From contig JAGVSM010001370.1 in the NCBI GenBank assembly GCA_022494885.1, positions 372,001-436,000 on the forward strand: DNA of 64,000 bases. Reading direction: 5' to 3'. Below the pieces are notes generated by a model. The model did not search any database. It had not been told where the DNA came from and saw only the letters and a list, made by a program, of their open reading frames with translations. Position numbers and translations under genes: made by a program. This DNA is from Micrasema longulum (taxonomy: Eukaryota; Arthropoda; Insecta; Trichoptera; Brachycentridae). How positions within the stretch are numbered: position 1 is the first letter of the stretch; the number at the start of each line of letters is the position of its first letter. Shown here piece after piece: positions 10,385 to 22,010 of the stretch.

Positions 10385-10681
10385 AAACAATAAATGTTTT
10401 CCATAGAATAGAATCTTCTCTTACATGTTTCAATAATTTATCCCACTCTGTTCCATTGAAATATTGCGTATTTTTTTTGAAATCTTATTTTTTAAATATA
10501 CTTACACTTATCATAATATTAAGTTTTATATAAATTATCCTTACACTGCATATGATTCACCAGTCTGAAGATGCCCATTAGAAGGTAATAGCGCTAATTG
10601 GTCAAACAAATAAATGGAAGTGTACCAAGTATTTTGAAATCAAAGACTTATATGTAAATATAAGTTATTACATCATTACAA
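10385..10681 (-). repeat. right arm of the ~300-bp inverted repeat (Penelope-like)
   Basis: Partner of 8911-9222. It carries CCAGTCTGAAGATGCCCATT, then a loop, then AATAGCGCTAATTGGTCAAA. The segments GCCCATTAG and CTAATTGGTC can pair as an imperfect stem between CTGAAGA and AAAC, an arrangement reminiscent of the hammerhead motifs reported from Penelope elements. The ribozyme reading is inference; the inverted repeat is directly visible. Confidence 0.65.
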
Positions 10682-11099
10682 TGGAACTCCATCAAAAATT
10701 GTCAATAAATAATTTAAATCAGACATTGAATTAACTACACATTTATTTCAGTTAATGAATTTTTTTAATTACTCGGTTTTTGCTCATATCAAGTTCGTTG
10801 AAATTTACTCGCGTACCGCAAACACGACTTTTTGTCGTACTTCATTAGGAAATTTACTGGAAAAATAAACAAAAAAACTGTAACACATTCATTACATAGC
10901 AGAGCTGTCGTCTGCTAGACGTCTCTCAGTTTACAAGCTGGAAACTTTCAACTACAAATACATTTTTAATGACGCTTCTTTAACTTTTATCTTTTAAACT
11001 ACGTTAAACATTGTTTTCTTTAAATTCATTTCAGTACTTTTTAAAAAAAACTTGAAAATGGCTTTTTCGTTTGTTTTTTTTTCCTTTAAATATTATTAT
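10682..11099. other. unassigned AT-rich DNA
   Basis: No feature recognised. A short GTACCGCAAACACGACTTTTT-type stretch near 10815 is less AT-rich but unassigned. Confidence 0.45.
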
Positions 11100-11440
11100 A
11101 GATAATCGGATACTGATTATAGTTCTATGTGTGAAATAGAAATAGAATCCTGGACGAGTGTTTTTGACTCGATGTTTTGACTTACGTAAAAATTTTAAAA
11201 AACAAAATCGAGTGGAGAAAGCCCGCCTCGTAGTATGATGGTTGTCGCATCCGCCTACCATGCTTGAGGTATCGGATTCGACTCCAGGAAAGGTTAACGC
11301 TGAAATATTTAACTGCCCTGAAGCGTAAGACTAACAACCTTATCTTCACGAGGTGCGCCGCATTTTATTTAACAATGCAGTACTCTATGAAGTATCTGGT
11401 GTGGATAAGGCTGTGATAAAAATGGTGATAAAGTTATTAA
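11100..11440 (+). repeat. SINE-A, long copy
   Basis: This copy extends further 5' than most. An upstream module (AATCCTGGACGAGTGTTTTT, GACTCGAT) is shared with the copy at 39200-39515. A tRNA-like head (CCGCCTCGTAGTATGATGGT) follows, then box B (CGGATTCGACTCC), the CCCTGAAGCGTAAGACT body, a 3' block weakly matching AGTACTCTATGAAGTATCTG, and a GTGATAAAAATGGTGAT tail. The two copies with the upstream module differ internally by about 30 bp. Confidence 0.7.
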
Positions 11441-11944
11441 GAAGAAGCAATAAACACAATTAACTAACTACTATGTACTTTAGCGTGTATCATATTTCTA
11501 TGATAACATATATCAACTTATTTTGAAGTTTATCACTTGACAAATACAAGTTGTGTTGCGATGTGATTGCTATTTGTTCGGTCCAACTCATTTGTATCTA
11601 GTTTATATTTATCTACCCATCCTTCCCATTTTCCTAGCGCAGCTCCACGTAACAATAATAACGCATGTAAATTCCCCACGAAACGTACAATTTATAGTAC
11701 CAAATTAACATCAAACGAATGAGGTGTTCTCAAAACCATCTTTTAACAACCTAGTTGTGCCAGCGTCCACCTAGACGCCGGCTCCAGACACAAGCTGTGC
11801 CAGGGTCTAACGACCGCCAGCTTCGCCAGAAGGTTCCAGCACCACGTCACGCCTCAACGCTTTATCAAATTTTCGTCCTTATAATTCACTCCTCGTCCAT
11901 ATCTCAACACTCTTTAAAATCATTTTTTTACTTTCAGAATTTAA
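11441..11944. other. unassigned DNA
   Basis: An 89-codon ORF starts at 11755 and runs into the neighbouring SINE-A copy. Its first 30 codons are basic and proline-rich, but nothing supports a real protein. The stretch 11755-11860 is locally GC-richer. Confidence 0.4.
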
Positions 11945-12075
11945 TCATCAGCATCATAATTTCCTTACCCGCACACAGTAGTGTGCTCCAATCGCTGCGT
12001 ATCTCTATCATTTGTTCTTTATGATAGGTAAGGTGGTCAGTCTTACATTTCAGGAACTAGTCGAAGAACAATGCA
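11945..12075 (-). repeat. SINE-A, 3' half
   Basis: Reverse complement of SINE-A. The tail (ATCATCAGCATCATAATTTC), the 3' block (CCGCACACAGTAGTGTGCTC), GCTGCGTATCTCTATCAT and GGTCAGTCTTACATTTCAGG align in order with 33899-34030. The tRNA-like head is missing. Confidence 0.65.
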
Positions 12076-12099
12076 ATATTGCGTCGAGGAGATACTAAA

Positions 12100-12245
12100 G
12101 CCCCCCGAGACACCAATTAAATCAACATGCAAAACATTATGCACCTTCACCATAGTTGCTGCACAAAAATATAACATACTTGCCATGCATTATAATTAGT
12201 CATCCTTGCACTGATTAGGTAATGAAAACTACGCAAATCACCTTA
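12100..12245 (-). repeat. family F repeat, truncated
   Basis: The segments CACCAATTAAATCAACATGC and CACCTTCACCATAGTTGCTG, then CACAAAAATATAACA, match the flank of the family F motif at 24925-25020. The motif itself is mostly lost here, with only GAGACACCAATT remaining. Confidence 0.55.
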
Positions 12246-12794
12246 TAATTTTTATTTATTGTGTATGCAGATAATTGGTAGAATTCCATATTTTTCATTT
12301 ACAAATGTTTTACATTTATAGTAACATTTACCATATTTTTCATTTACATTTACAAATGTTTCTAAATAATGGAAGGTTTTTCCCTAATATAACCAAAATA
12401 TTCCTCTAATATACTCAGTTTACCCTAATTGAATTTTAATTACTCTACTTATTTTGGCTTGTATAGAAATCCACAAACATAAAATAGCAATTATTTTTAG
12501 TATATAAGGAAACTTTGTAAATATTTAAGTTAGTTTGTTTGAAAATGTCCTAACAAGACGAAACGCGTCACAATATACCCTTTGTATATATAAAAAATAA
12601 AGTAGAATTACAATCCAATAAACTTGTTTTATTTTGGATACATAACCAAATTACAATTTTTAATCATGATTTAACTAAAGATACAGAAGTTAAAATCTTA
12701 GATCCAAATAATTAAGTGTTAAATGTAAATAACATGGAAATAATTTAACACTAGGAAAGCTTTAAAAATGCACGTTCCATTGTAATGGTCACCC
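12246..12794. other. unassigned AT-rich DNA with a GACGAAACGCGTC motif
   Basis: Near 12548-12572 the sequence CCTAACAAGACGAAACGCGT resembles the family F signature (CCTGACGAAG..GAAACCGGT) without a stem region. A duplicated phrase (ACCATATTTTTCATTTACA, also as ATATTTTTCATTTACA) lies at about 12287-12350. Otherwise nothing can be assigned. Confidence 0.35.
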
Positions 12795-13102
12795 TATATT
12801 TATTTATTTATTTTAAAGAAACAAACAGTCGACAATGAAATAATAACATTTTTTTACATACGGTTTAAAGACAGACCAGCGTAGTTTCTAAATAAAAAAT
12901 ATTCATATATTATTAAATTGTGTAACAACAAAAGGATATGTTTATGTGTATTTGTATGAGGGTAAGTGTAAATGTGTGTTCATGTGTATTAGTGTGGGAG
13001 TAAGTGTTCAGGTGTGTGTAAGTGTGAGCATTATTAAATAGTAAGTGGGATCGTATCGCAGCCAGAAATAAGGAGTCTTAATTTATTTTTAAATAAATAA
13101 AG
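12795..13102 (-). repeat. repeat H, 3' part
   Basis: Reverse complement of 42485-42800, aligned by eye over about 300 bp: TTAAAGAAACAAACAGTCGA, GGTTTAAAGACAGACCAGCG, a GTGTGT-rich midsection, and TAAGTGGGATCGTATCGCAG. On the other strand it ends in AAAATAAATAAATA, the tail type of the LINEs in this window, so a LINE 3' UTR or a LINE-mobilised repeat is likely. An insertion at 13106-13492 separates it from its continuation. Confidence 0.65.
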
Positions 13103-13105
13103 GTG

Positions 13106-13492
13106 TTGACGAAAAGGCGGACTGTAAATGAAAAACAAATTTTATTAAGTTTTGTGGCTTTGAAATATTTGAGAAAGGATAGGAACATAGAATAGATATC
13201 TAGCTTTAATATGATCTGAATGTTCTTCAATTTCTGGCACTGGATGACAAAATGAACTATAAAATGTTAAAATGGTTTTAACGACGCGCGACGAATCTAA
13301 CCACCATTTATCCGATTTTATGAGAAGTCAAAAATGTTGTATTGTTTTTTGTTCTAAATCCGAATCTTCTATTTTTGAATTCCTTCGATCTTGATGTTAG
13401 GTAGGTACCATAAGGATGGGTCAAGGGAAGGATGGGAACGAAAGGTAATCGGCCAGGAATAGTATCTATAAATGCTGTCATTTACTTAACAT
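13106..13492. mobile_element. 387-bp insertion in repeat H, type unknown
   Basis: The 42-kb copy of repeat H is continuous across this point. Here 387 bp interrupt it, flanked by the same six bases AAGGTG (13100-13105 and 13493-13498), as for a target duplication. The insert has no clear inverted ends and no coding remnant. It contains ACGACGCGCGACGAATC and a hairpin-poor, moderately AT-rich body. Confidence 0.45.
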
Positions 13493-13546
13493 AAGGTGCA
13501 TGTAAAATATATCAATAGATGAAAATAAAGCATTATAGTTAGAGCA
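13493..13546 (-). repeat. repeat H, continuation
   Basis: GCATGTAAAATATATCAATA, then GATGAAAATAAAGCATTATA and GTTAGAGCA, match the reverse complement of 42440-42490, so this is the piece displaced by the 387-bp insertion. Confidence 0.65.
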
Positions 13547-13684
13547 AGAACGATGGAGGAAGGAGTGTTGTGCATAGTTAGTGCTACAGACTGGCAGATG
13601 AAATAAATAGTTATTTCTTGTCACGCGAAAGGGGACATTAAGATTAGTTTTGGAGAGTAGGTTATATCTATTGAACTCACGCCC

Positions 13685-13800
13685 CTCCCTTAATATAGTG
13701 GGTTTTGCATGTTGGTTTAATTGGTTTCCTGACGAAGAGCCGGGTACGTTTTGAAACCGGTAGACTTAAAACAGTCGGTATGTAGTCATATAAAAATGTT
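13685..13800 (+). repeat. family F repeat with hammerhead-like motif
   Basis: GGGTTTTGCATGTTGGTTTA leads into TTCCTGACGAAGAGCCGGGT and ACGTTTTGAAACCGGTAGAC. The core is CTGACGA, a 16-17 nt insert, then GAAACCGGT with a self-complementary ACCGGT. Copies occur at 24890 (minus), 47808 (minus), 53493 (minus), 56116 (plus) and, more weakly, 49920. The constant blocks CTGANGA and GAAAC are those of hammerhead ribozyme cores, but one extra base beside the stem weakens the fit. Confidence 0.6.
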
Positions 13801-14094
13801 TAATAGCATTTAATATTTATAAAATTTGTCGGATTGATAAAGAAAACAATTCATATCCGGAAAATTGTCTCAAGTAATTGACTTTGCAAACTGAAGGAAT
13901 CAAATTTGATAAGGCTTCAGGAGACTCGCTTGGAATGAATATCCGACCTTATTATTTCAATCTTTCTTCTCTATTTCAATTGTAAAGCAATTTCGACCCT
14001 CGAAAAATTTAAATGAACACTTGACAAGAATGAATAAGATATTTAAGGTTGAGAAAAAAACAAGAGATGATGAAATAATTAAAAAGTATGGAAA

Positions 14095-14395
14095 TCTATG
14101 CATTGAAATTTAAATTTATTTCAACAGAGAGGGAAAATATTTTTGAGAACGGAATATAGAAGTCTAGGCATTTACAGGGCTTATGACCTGTCATTGGCTG
14201 GTTTATGTGGCCACTTTACACACTGTGTAACATTCACCATTCTGCCCATGTTTGAACATCCACATTTCCTCAACTTTTCCATCTGTTGACTTTTGTGAAG
14301 TAAAAGAGCTGAAACCTTTATCACGTGGGTGAGATTCATCCGGCTGAACCAAATCACCTACTAGGCAACGCCTGAAAACAATTTTCCGATTTTAT
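14095..14395 (-). repeat. repeat B, near-complete copy
   Basis: Reverse complement of the repeat B consensus: TTTCAACAGAGAGGGAAAAT, AAGTCTAGGCATTTACAGGG, CTTATGACCTGTCATTGGCT, ACACACTGTGTAACATTCAC, CATCTGTTGACTTTTGTGAA and ending CAACGCCTGAAAACAATTTT. It is followed after about 25 bp by a partial copy in the opposite orientation, so the pair can fold back. The repeat type (MITE or SINE) is not clear; I see no pol III boxes. Confidence 0.75.
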
Positions 14396-14419
14396 ACTTC
14401 TTCTTTAACCAAGTAGTTA

Positions 14420-14640
14420 ATTCAACAATGTTTGAGTCTGTAAAGTGGCCACTTAAACCCGCCAATGACAGGTCATAAGCCCTGTAAATGCCTAGACTTA
14501 CATATTTCCTTCTCAAAAATGTTTTCCCTCTCTTTTGAAATAAATTTAAATATGAATAACTCCCTAGGGAGGAAATCCAGCCAGTCTGCAAGCATTTGGA
14601 CATACTCAAACATTGTTAGGCATCGGAAGATAATAAAACC
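14420..14640 (+). repeat. repeat B, 3' part, opposite orientation
   Basis: Starts at GTAAAGTGGCCACTTAAACC and runs through CCAATGACAGGTCATAAGCC, ATGCCTAGACTT, CTCCCTAGGGAGG and CAGTCTGCAAGCATTTGGAC. It reverse-complements much of 14110-14220. The 82-codon minus and 69-codon plus ORFs here are products of the repeat. Confidence 0.75.
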
Positions 14641-15690
14641 AGAGTTTACGGCTGGTAAAGTTGATGAAACATAAGTTGATGCGAAAAACCGCGTACTGAA
14701 AAGTGCATATTTATTTATTTTTTTTGACGGCTTACGCCTTTGACAAAGTATAAAATAATATTGAAAAACAATTCAAATGGAACAAAACACTAAACAAGTA
14801 TAAAAAATATAGATACATAAAATTAAATCATCAGAAAATAAAGGAATAATAAAGGAAAATTAAATATGAAATTAAAACATAGGTATGCAGCAAATTAACA
14901 ATAAACAAAGAATTGTAAGGTACGGCCAAAATGGGTATAAACGATTTTTTTTTCTGTTTTACCAAATTACTGAACTCGAACCTATTTGTTATTTTCTTTT
15001 ATATAAAATAAACATTGAATGACAATAATTGTGTTTGCTCTATAGAGTTGAAATATAAAAAGTATTGAAGTAACAAAGGCGATTTATCATAGTATAAACC
15101 GTAAAATAAGTATAACACTTGGTACATTTTTATTATTTAGAAAAGAAGTGATTAAAAAGTAATCATTTTAATTTGTATAAAGATGAATGAAATAAACCAA
15201 AGTTTCCATGTTTGTTTGCTAACATGTGGAGCCGTAGAATATGTGAGTATTTAGCATAGTTTTAACTAAGCAAATCAACAACACGTTTTCTCACATAAAA
15301 ATTCACACAATTTTAAAGTTTGGGACTATCAAGAACATTATTTCATAACTTGAAAATCTAAAATTTGGTGTACATATTTACGCTTTTGAAGGCTACAATA
15401 GTATGTTTTGTAACGGTATCCTAATTTTAGGACATCTTAAGTCTTCGAGTCACAAAAATAACTCCGAAAACAAAATATTGTTATAAAATCACTCTGTCAA
15501 CCTATGTGGATATTTGTTTTTTAAAAAATCATTGCCATTCTACTGGCACCTACTTTGCAGACTCACAGCCTTCTTTTCTCTCTCTCTTCTAAGAAGTATT
15601 ATATATTATATTATATTATAGTAAGTATTTGGGGGCGCAAAACTCCAATTCTTCCAGGGGCGCTCATGATCCTAGCTACGACGCTGAATG
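14641..15690. other. unassigned AT-rich DNA, probable LINE tail at its left
   Basis: At 14709-14750 TTTATTTATT precedes GACGGCTTACGCC, the mirror of the LINE-tail phrase GGCTTAGGCCGT..ATAAATAAAT seen near 50858. A minus-strand LINE 3' UTR may therefore extend to about 14900. No coding remnant is visible. A short (TATAT)n run lies at 15601-15621. Confidence 0.4.
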
Positions 15691-15694
15691 TACT

Positions 15695-15830
15695 CGTCAT
15701 AAGTTTAGTCTAAATTTCAAGAGGCGTATCTGCCGGTCGAAAAGTTATATTTCAGTGATATAAAACTTTAACGTATATTTTATCATCAGAAACACCTTAA
15801 AAAATATTATTTATACGCCAGAGTAATAAT
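15695..15830 (+). repeat. family G fragment
   Basis: GTTTAGTCTAAATTTCAAGA, GGCGTATCTGCCGGTCGAAA and GATATAAAACTTTAACGTAT align with 49298-49400 inside the family G MITE (GTTTAGTCTAAATTTGAAAT, CTGCCGGTC). The terminal inverted repeats are not present here. Confidence 0.6.
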
Positions 15831-18214
15831 GCGCCAAGCTATAGAGGAGCCGAAATGTAGAAAAACCATTATTTGACTATTGGGTATTAAGTTAGCTACA
15901 GTTCGCAGCAAAACAATAGGCCTTACTCAGGTCAAGAATTGCCAAATGGATATTAATTTGCATTGCAAATATATTTAAATATGAACCTGTGTATTTATTA
16001 TTGCAGGGTTATTCCAATTTATTTTTCTGTAATTCGCCATTATTTATTTTATAAAACTGGAAACTCATGCGTTTGTTTTTTTGTTTTTTTATTTATTCAT
16101 TTTAGTCACAATATAATTATGTTACATTCATTGAGACATAAATCCCAACTCCATGGAACCAAAGTCCTGTGTTGAGTTTGTTTGTTTGTCCGTCACATCT
16201 CTGAAACGGCGAGTCGTAGCGGCCTGAAATTTGGACACGTCATTTAAGATGCGATTTCAATGTTAACATTACTATTTTTAAGTTGAATTTAAATCGACCT
16301 CTACTCGATAAAAACTCAAACTTTATATGGATGCCCAATGCGGTCCCAACATATTGCCAGTAATTAACTGTCATTATCAAAAGTAAACTTACTTTTATTC
16401 ACAAATTTATCTCCTTAATTGAGAAAAAATAGTATCTGAAGTAAATATGTTGATATAAGGAAAGTTTATAAGCAACATAATACACGTTTCGGGACGATAA
16501 ATGCCAAAAATCAATGTAAATTACGGGAAAATATTCGAAATCAATTACCGGTGAAAACTGACTCCTTTAACACCTTTGACGCTCCTACTGCTGCAATCAA
16601 ACATACTGCAATTCACCATAGTCGATTTTTATTTACTATTACGTAAATATCCAAGTTATTTACAAACAAAGCCAAGCATATCAATGAAAGCATCCGATCG
16701 AATCGTTGCTTTTTTTCAAACAAAACAAAATGGCCACCAATTGGTCACTAACCAACAAACCAAGATCGCTTGCGTTCGATAAAACATAGTGATATGGCTT
16801 CTCTATAGGTTCACGCATTATTACTCTGAGATTTATACCTACATATATTAATGTTTACTTCTTTTATTTTTTAATAGCGATTTTAAATAAACGGCGCGGC
16901 GTTTCAAAATAGCAAAATCGTATTTCGGATTTCCGTACTTTTTATACTGTCAGCCAATTAACATGCATTAACCGTCAACAGAGATTTAAACATATTTGAA
17001 ATACTGTTTTAAATTACGCACACTTACGTTTATCATACATAATTATTGTGTAAGTGTATTTGTAATTCGGGATGGTGATTTATTTCCTAATGAAACAGAA
17101 GATTCAGATAATCGAGGAAGTAAATACTGAGAAAGATTCTTGATAAAAAAGTTTGATGAAATGATACAGATATTCATCATAAGTTTATCAAGAAGGAGAA
17201 GATAGATAGATGATAACGAATAACCTTTCACCTCAATTATAATTTTGCTCAAATCTTGAAGGTTCTCGCATTTTACTTTATAAATATAATCTTATAATTT
17301 TCTTTATTACTTGATGTGTACTGAATCAAAAATATTCATCATCGTCTTACCAGGGCGTGCAGTGGTTTTTTTATTAATGAAGCAATTAATATATAGGTAA
17401 TTGGTACATAATAATATGCACTGCCTTTAAGAAATTCAAGACAAACTCAATACGGCGTATACATTTTTGAGAAAATTTGAGAGAAAGATGTAATCTAATT
17501 AAATCACTAAGCTGAACACACATATAATTTTATTTATATGAAAAGAGACCATCAGACGATCATTTCCTAACCTCAGGTTACCACACAGTGACTCGAAATA
17601 GCTTTTCCACAAATAAAGAAGTTTGGTGCGTTATTTATAAGTGTAAAAGTACTACGTTTTACCGTAATTTAAAAATTAAAAATTAAGTTTTTTATTACAG
17701 TATAATGTATTGGAAAAAATGCAAAATTTAATGAATTCCCTACATACTAATATTTTTATTATTATAAACACATATCTTTGTACTTTTTTTTTAAATATTC
17801 CCATATTTTTTTCCTCCAGACATCAACTTAAAAAAAACCTAATGTTTATTTTTAACATATATGTTTCTTTTGACTCTTATAGTCCCTACCCCTCCAGTAT
17901 TTGCTTCTCCAACTCGCCTAGCAGTTTCCCTGACCGTTGTTTTTCTAATTTTGCACAAAAACAGTTAAAGCTAAAAAAAATGTTTGACGGCAATAATAGG
18001 CATAAAAATAAGTTATTTGTATACTGTGTAGATTAGTAGATAAAATGAGATTCATAGTGTTATTCCAGCATGTAAATTTAAGTTGTTTTTATTTACTAAC
18101 TGAACGAAAAAATGAATAACGCTCATCATAAAATTATCTATAAAAATGCGGAAGTTTGGTGTTTTTTAAGCTTTTTTTGTTAATAGACAATCAACCTGAG
18201 CCAATTAAAAAAAT
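15831..18214. other. unassigned AT-rich DNA
   Basis: A short inverted pair joins 15820-15850 (CAGAGTAATAATGCGCCAAG, TATAGAGGAGCC) to 16785-16832 (GGCTTCTCTATAGGTTCACG, CATTATTACTCTG), suggesting a diverged element of about 1 kb. At 16175-16250 the phrase TTTGTTTGTCCGTCACATCT, then CTGAAACGGCGAGTCG, resembles sequence common in arthropod mobile DNA. ORFs of 60-108 codons in this stretch show no motif. Confidence 0.35.
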
Positions 18215-18490
18215 ATATTTTGATGTATCGTACTATGAGCGCTATAATTTTTTTAAAGTTTTGTAATTTAAAAATTACTCCGCACGTGACGTCACAAGTT
18301 CTCACCGGTGAGCTCTGTTGATTGGTGAATTTTTACTCTGGAAACCGGAAATCTATCACAAAACTCTTTTATTGGCTGATTCGGAAGAACTAGTGACGTT
18401 GTTCCAAATAGTTCACTTTTCATAAAATCTTTTTTTTTTTTAATTTTTACACATTTTCTAGAAATTTTGACGTAAAATTAAAAGCTCTAA
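18215..18490 (+). repeat. SINE-C body with CRE-like sites
   Basis: GAGCGCTATAATTTTTT, GTAATTTAAAAATTACTCCG, CACGTGACGTCACAAG, GATTGGTGAAT, CCGGAAATCTATCAC, TATTGGCTGA, AGTGACGTTGTTCC. These follow the same order as the reverse complements at 46725, 52195 and 59135. The palindrome TGACGTCA is intact here, and inverted CCAAT motifs occur twice. No tRNA-like head is visible in this copy. Confidence 0.6.
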
Positions 18491-20811
18491 TTTTTACAAC
18501 GTGTAAGAAAACATTTTTTATATCCTAATATCTTGTAAAATTTAACTTCCCTATTCTTAATACATTTTCATATGACTTATAGGTTCTCAAATATGACTAG
18601 ATCTTAAGTCGCTTGTGCCAAATATCAGAAGTATTGTATTTAAATAAGGTTTGACCTGATACATTATGCGTTAATCGCCCGGGCTATAATCTCTTACGAA
18701 GGTATAATTTTTAATAAAATTTTAAGTATCAATTGTTCTCATTTGAATCAACGCTGATTTTAAATACCTTATTAAAATAAAATATTCACAATACCGAATG
18801 TTTGCATTAACAATTTTACATAATATACCTGGTTGTATTTTTTTCTCTCTGAGTGTATTGATTTTCAAGGTTCCAAATGTAAGGGTATCCGGAATCTTAT
18901 GATGAATGGTTTTTCTTCTTTGGTGAGGAATTTTGAAAAATGTAAGTACTATTTATCTCCGCACTCTCATTCAAGGATATTTTACTCTTTGTATCCTTTA
19001 CCCGAACGCAACAAAAAGCCTTTTCGATTTTAATTAAAGGAAGTAAATTGTGACATCAACAGAGAAACATTTCATACAATTTGTATTGTCTTTCAAAAGT
19101 TTATTAAAAACTCACGTATTAAATACCTATATTCATGTTTACTATATCCTATATTTTAACCTTCTTCGCTTATTGTTACCAACTTTACTCATTTAAATTT
19201 AAACCTGATTACAAATAATGTTTAATCTTTAAATAAACTTATGTATTAAAACAATGGTTTAACTATTTCGTAAGTCTATGTTGAAATAATAATATTAAAA
19301 AAATATCGACCTCCGTGATATCACTCGGAAGACCTAAAGTTCAATGGCATATAAGATCACGGAAAACCAAATTAGATTATTTTAAAAACCTGGATGTTCC
19401 GTGATGTCATTTATGCTGTAATTGGTCCTCTTGGCCTGTTGTCGGGCAAAAAAATAAAACAGAAAAAAAATACAAAAAACGCACATTTTCTTTTTTTTCT
19501 TTAAGAGAATACGTATTAGGCATTTGTGTTTTGACTTAGCAAAAAAGGGTTATTTTTCAGAATCTGGTGCAATTTATTTAACCCTACATTTAGGAGTTAA
19601 AATATTTTTAAGCGAACCTGTTTAATTCTTTTTATCAAAATAAGGTAATTTTACCCGGGAGGAATATCGAATTTTAAATATTGAACAGATGTGTAAAGGA
19701 GTTATTAAACTCTCTTTTAGTTTTTATAATAGCGCAAATGATCAATAATTTATTTCATTAATTTTATTTGCAAAATTCGCTATCTCAAAAACGTCAGTTT
19801 CGTAAGTTGGCACTAATTTAGCCACATAAATTGCACAAGAAATAAATTAATTTTAATATAGGTAATGCCATAGATAAAAACAAAAATACACGTGTAAGAT
19901 ATAATACTGCTGTCTGTCCTTCTTTCACCCCCACTACTTTACCTTCCGCATTTCAGACATTGACGGTGATATTATTATTTAAAGTATTTTTTAACATCTT
20001 TTAAATTAATTTCGATTTTTAATTACGGACATCACAGTTAGCAGTGTTTATTGCTTTCAGCTAAATACACATATTTGGATAATTTTTATTGCTTAAAATC
20101 TCTTTTTGGTAACAACGTTAGATAAGTGACGGGACATGAACGCCATAAACGTAAACAAACGACACAAAGAAATATATAGTTCTATTAAAACCATAGACAT
20201 TTATGTAATAACTGCTGGTGACGTCACACATCATCCGATGATGTCACGATTTGCTCGTTTTTAATTTTTATTCAAATGACTGTAGTTTTATTATTTACGT
20301 CTCCCTTATTTCTTTACAGATTTCAGTAGGAATTGGACCGATTGTTTATTGATTTTTAAAATTAATTTTCATTAGCTAGTAAAAAAATTCACAACAATTG
20401 CCCATTAACACGTCAATCTTGAAGTTTATCAATAAAATTATACACGTTTAGTTTAGACTACATGCGGGTACGTCAAAAGTCACGTTAACCTCTCAATTTA
20501 TCAGTAAAAAAGGACAAAATAAATACCCGTGATGTCCTCGCGTAAAACATTACATTAATAATATAAATGGTTAAATGAACTTTCTATCCGATAACACGTC
20601 AGCTGAAAAAAATCAACTTTACTTTTCGAAGTCAGCATATTTATTCAGCGAGATTTGAAGATAACAATAACAATTATTGTAAGTAAACAAAGATATCGAT
20701 TAAATACTTTATTGCGTTCCTACAGAAAAATATTTATTTATGAATTATATCAAATCATGTTTTTATATTATCACCTCCATTAGAAAATACTTGGCATGAG
20801 GTTGGTTATAA
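18491..20811. other. unassigned AT-rich DNA
   Basis: No coding remnant. Two spots repeat the TGACGTCA theme: CCGTGATATCACTCGGAAG with CCGTGATGTCATTTATG (19315 and 19400), and GGTGACGTCACACATCATCC with GATGATGTCACG (20218-20250). They may be remnants of a SINE-C-like element. Confidence 0.35.
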
Positions 20812-22010
20812 TATTTATTTATTTAATGCACAAAATACACAATTTTATCGTAGAGCACAATTATATTTTTTTATGTCCCGACTTGTTAGAAAATGGAACC
20901 AAAACCATTTACAAAATAATAATAGAAAAATATAAATAATGAAAATTTATAAATGTCAAAAAATGGAATGCAGAAAAGTTTTATAATAATACATAGCAAT
21001 TTGTTATTAATAATTTATATTAATATTATAATTCACTTCGGTAATTAATTGATAGTAAAAATTAATACAAAATAATACAATAAAGTAATAATTGTAACAC
21101 ATCTACATATGTGGTAGAATATTTAGTTTAATAAACATAATAATAAAGTAAAAATATATATTTACAAATAATTATGCATCACTATTAAGTTTATTCAAAG
21201 ATGATATACATATATACGTACATGGATAATAATGAAGACAGCATCGATATAATATATATATTCCCGAAAAAATCTGATACAGTGGTCTCTACCCCTTGAT
21301 AGAATCCAATTATGGAACTTCATCTTAAATATATACCTTGTTTTGGAGAACTTAATATGTTCATCCAAGACATTGAAAACTCTTAGAGCTATATATGAAA
21401 AGTGTTTCCTAGCAAACATCGTACGTGTTCTCGGTATAAGGTAGTTTAGGTTACGTAAAAACCTCGTACGGGCATTCTGTTGGGACCTCCTTCCGTAGTC
21501 GCCTGACCAGAACTAGATTTAACGGATTTCAAGTACTTTTAATAATTAAAATAATGGTTCAGATGAGTAAGTCGGAGGACACCAAAGCGTAACTTTAAAA
21601 ATTAGTTTTTGTGTCTTGATTAGGGGGCTCGTCACAATTGTCGAGCAACCTCCCCAGCCAATTATGCGATAAGCAGCCGCCGAATGGAAAAGCGCAAAGT
21701 AGACATTTTTGAGAGTGCTAACGTTCAGGATATTTCTGAGTGAGTTAAAGACATGACACAGTTTACTTAATCTAGATACCAGGGACTGAACCTGTGTCTC
21801 CCATCGCAAATTTATGTCAATTACAATGCCTAGATATTGTATATTATCAACTGGTTTCAATACTTGACACGAATTTCTAGAGTTAATATGTAGCCTTAAA
21901 CTGGCTTCAGGTGGTGACTCATCTTTTATACTAAATGTAAGATATTTTGTTTTATCCACATTCAGCGTTAGCAGATTGTCATCGACCCAGTTTTTGACAC
22001 TTCTCATACC
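20812..22010 (-). pseudogene. LINE ORF2 C-terminal half and 3' UTR
   Basis: On the minus strand the frame at 22007-21546 gives SVKNWVDDNLLTLNVDKTKY, then VDNIQYLGIVID and a LKNVYFALFHS segment. These are the end of a Jockey-type reverse transcriptase and its thumb: pattern W...N.L.LN..KT......K.YLG...D.....W. After a frameshift, NARTRFLRNLNYLIPRTRT, then MFARKHFSYIALRVFNVLDE, corresponds to the conserved C-terminal R.R....P..R......F.Y.....FN.LP block. A 3' UTR follows down to AAATAAATAAAT at 20815. The catalytic FADD region is missing (5' truncated). It lies head to head with the LINE at 22130-22885. Confidence 0.7.

Noticed and set aside
11755..12024. 89-codon basic ORF as a small gene
   Set aside because: Its second half is an inverted SINE-A copy; the first half has no motif.
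16785..16832. 1-kb transposon between 15820 and 16832 based on a short inverted pair
   Set aside because: The inverted match is only about 30 bp with gaps, and no target duplication or coding remnant supports it.
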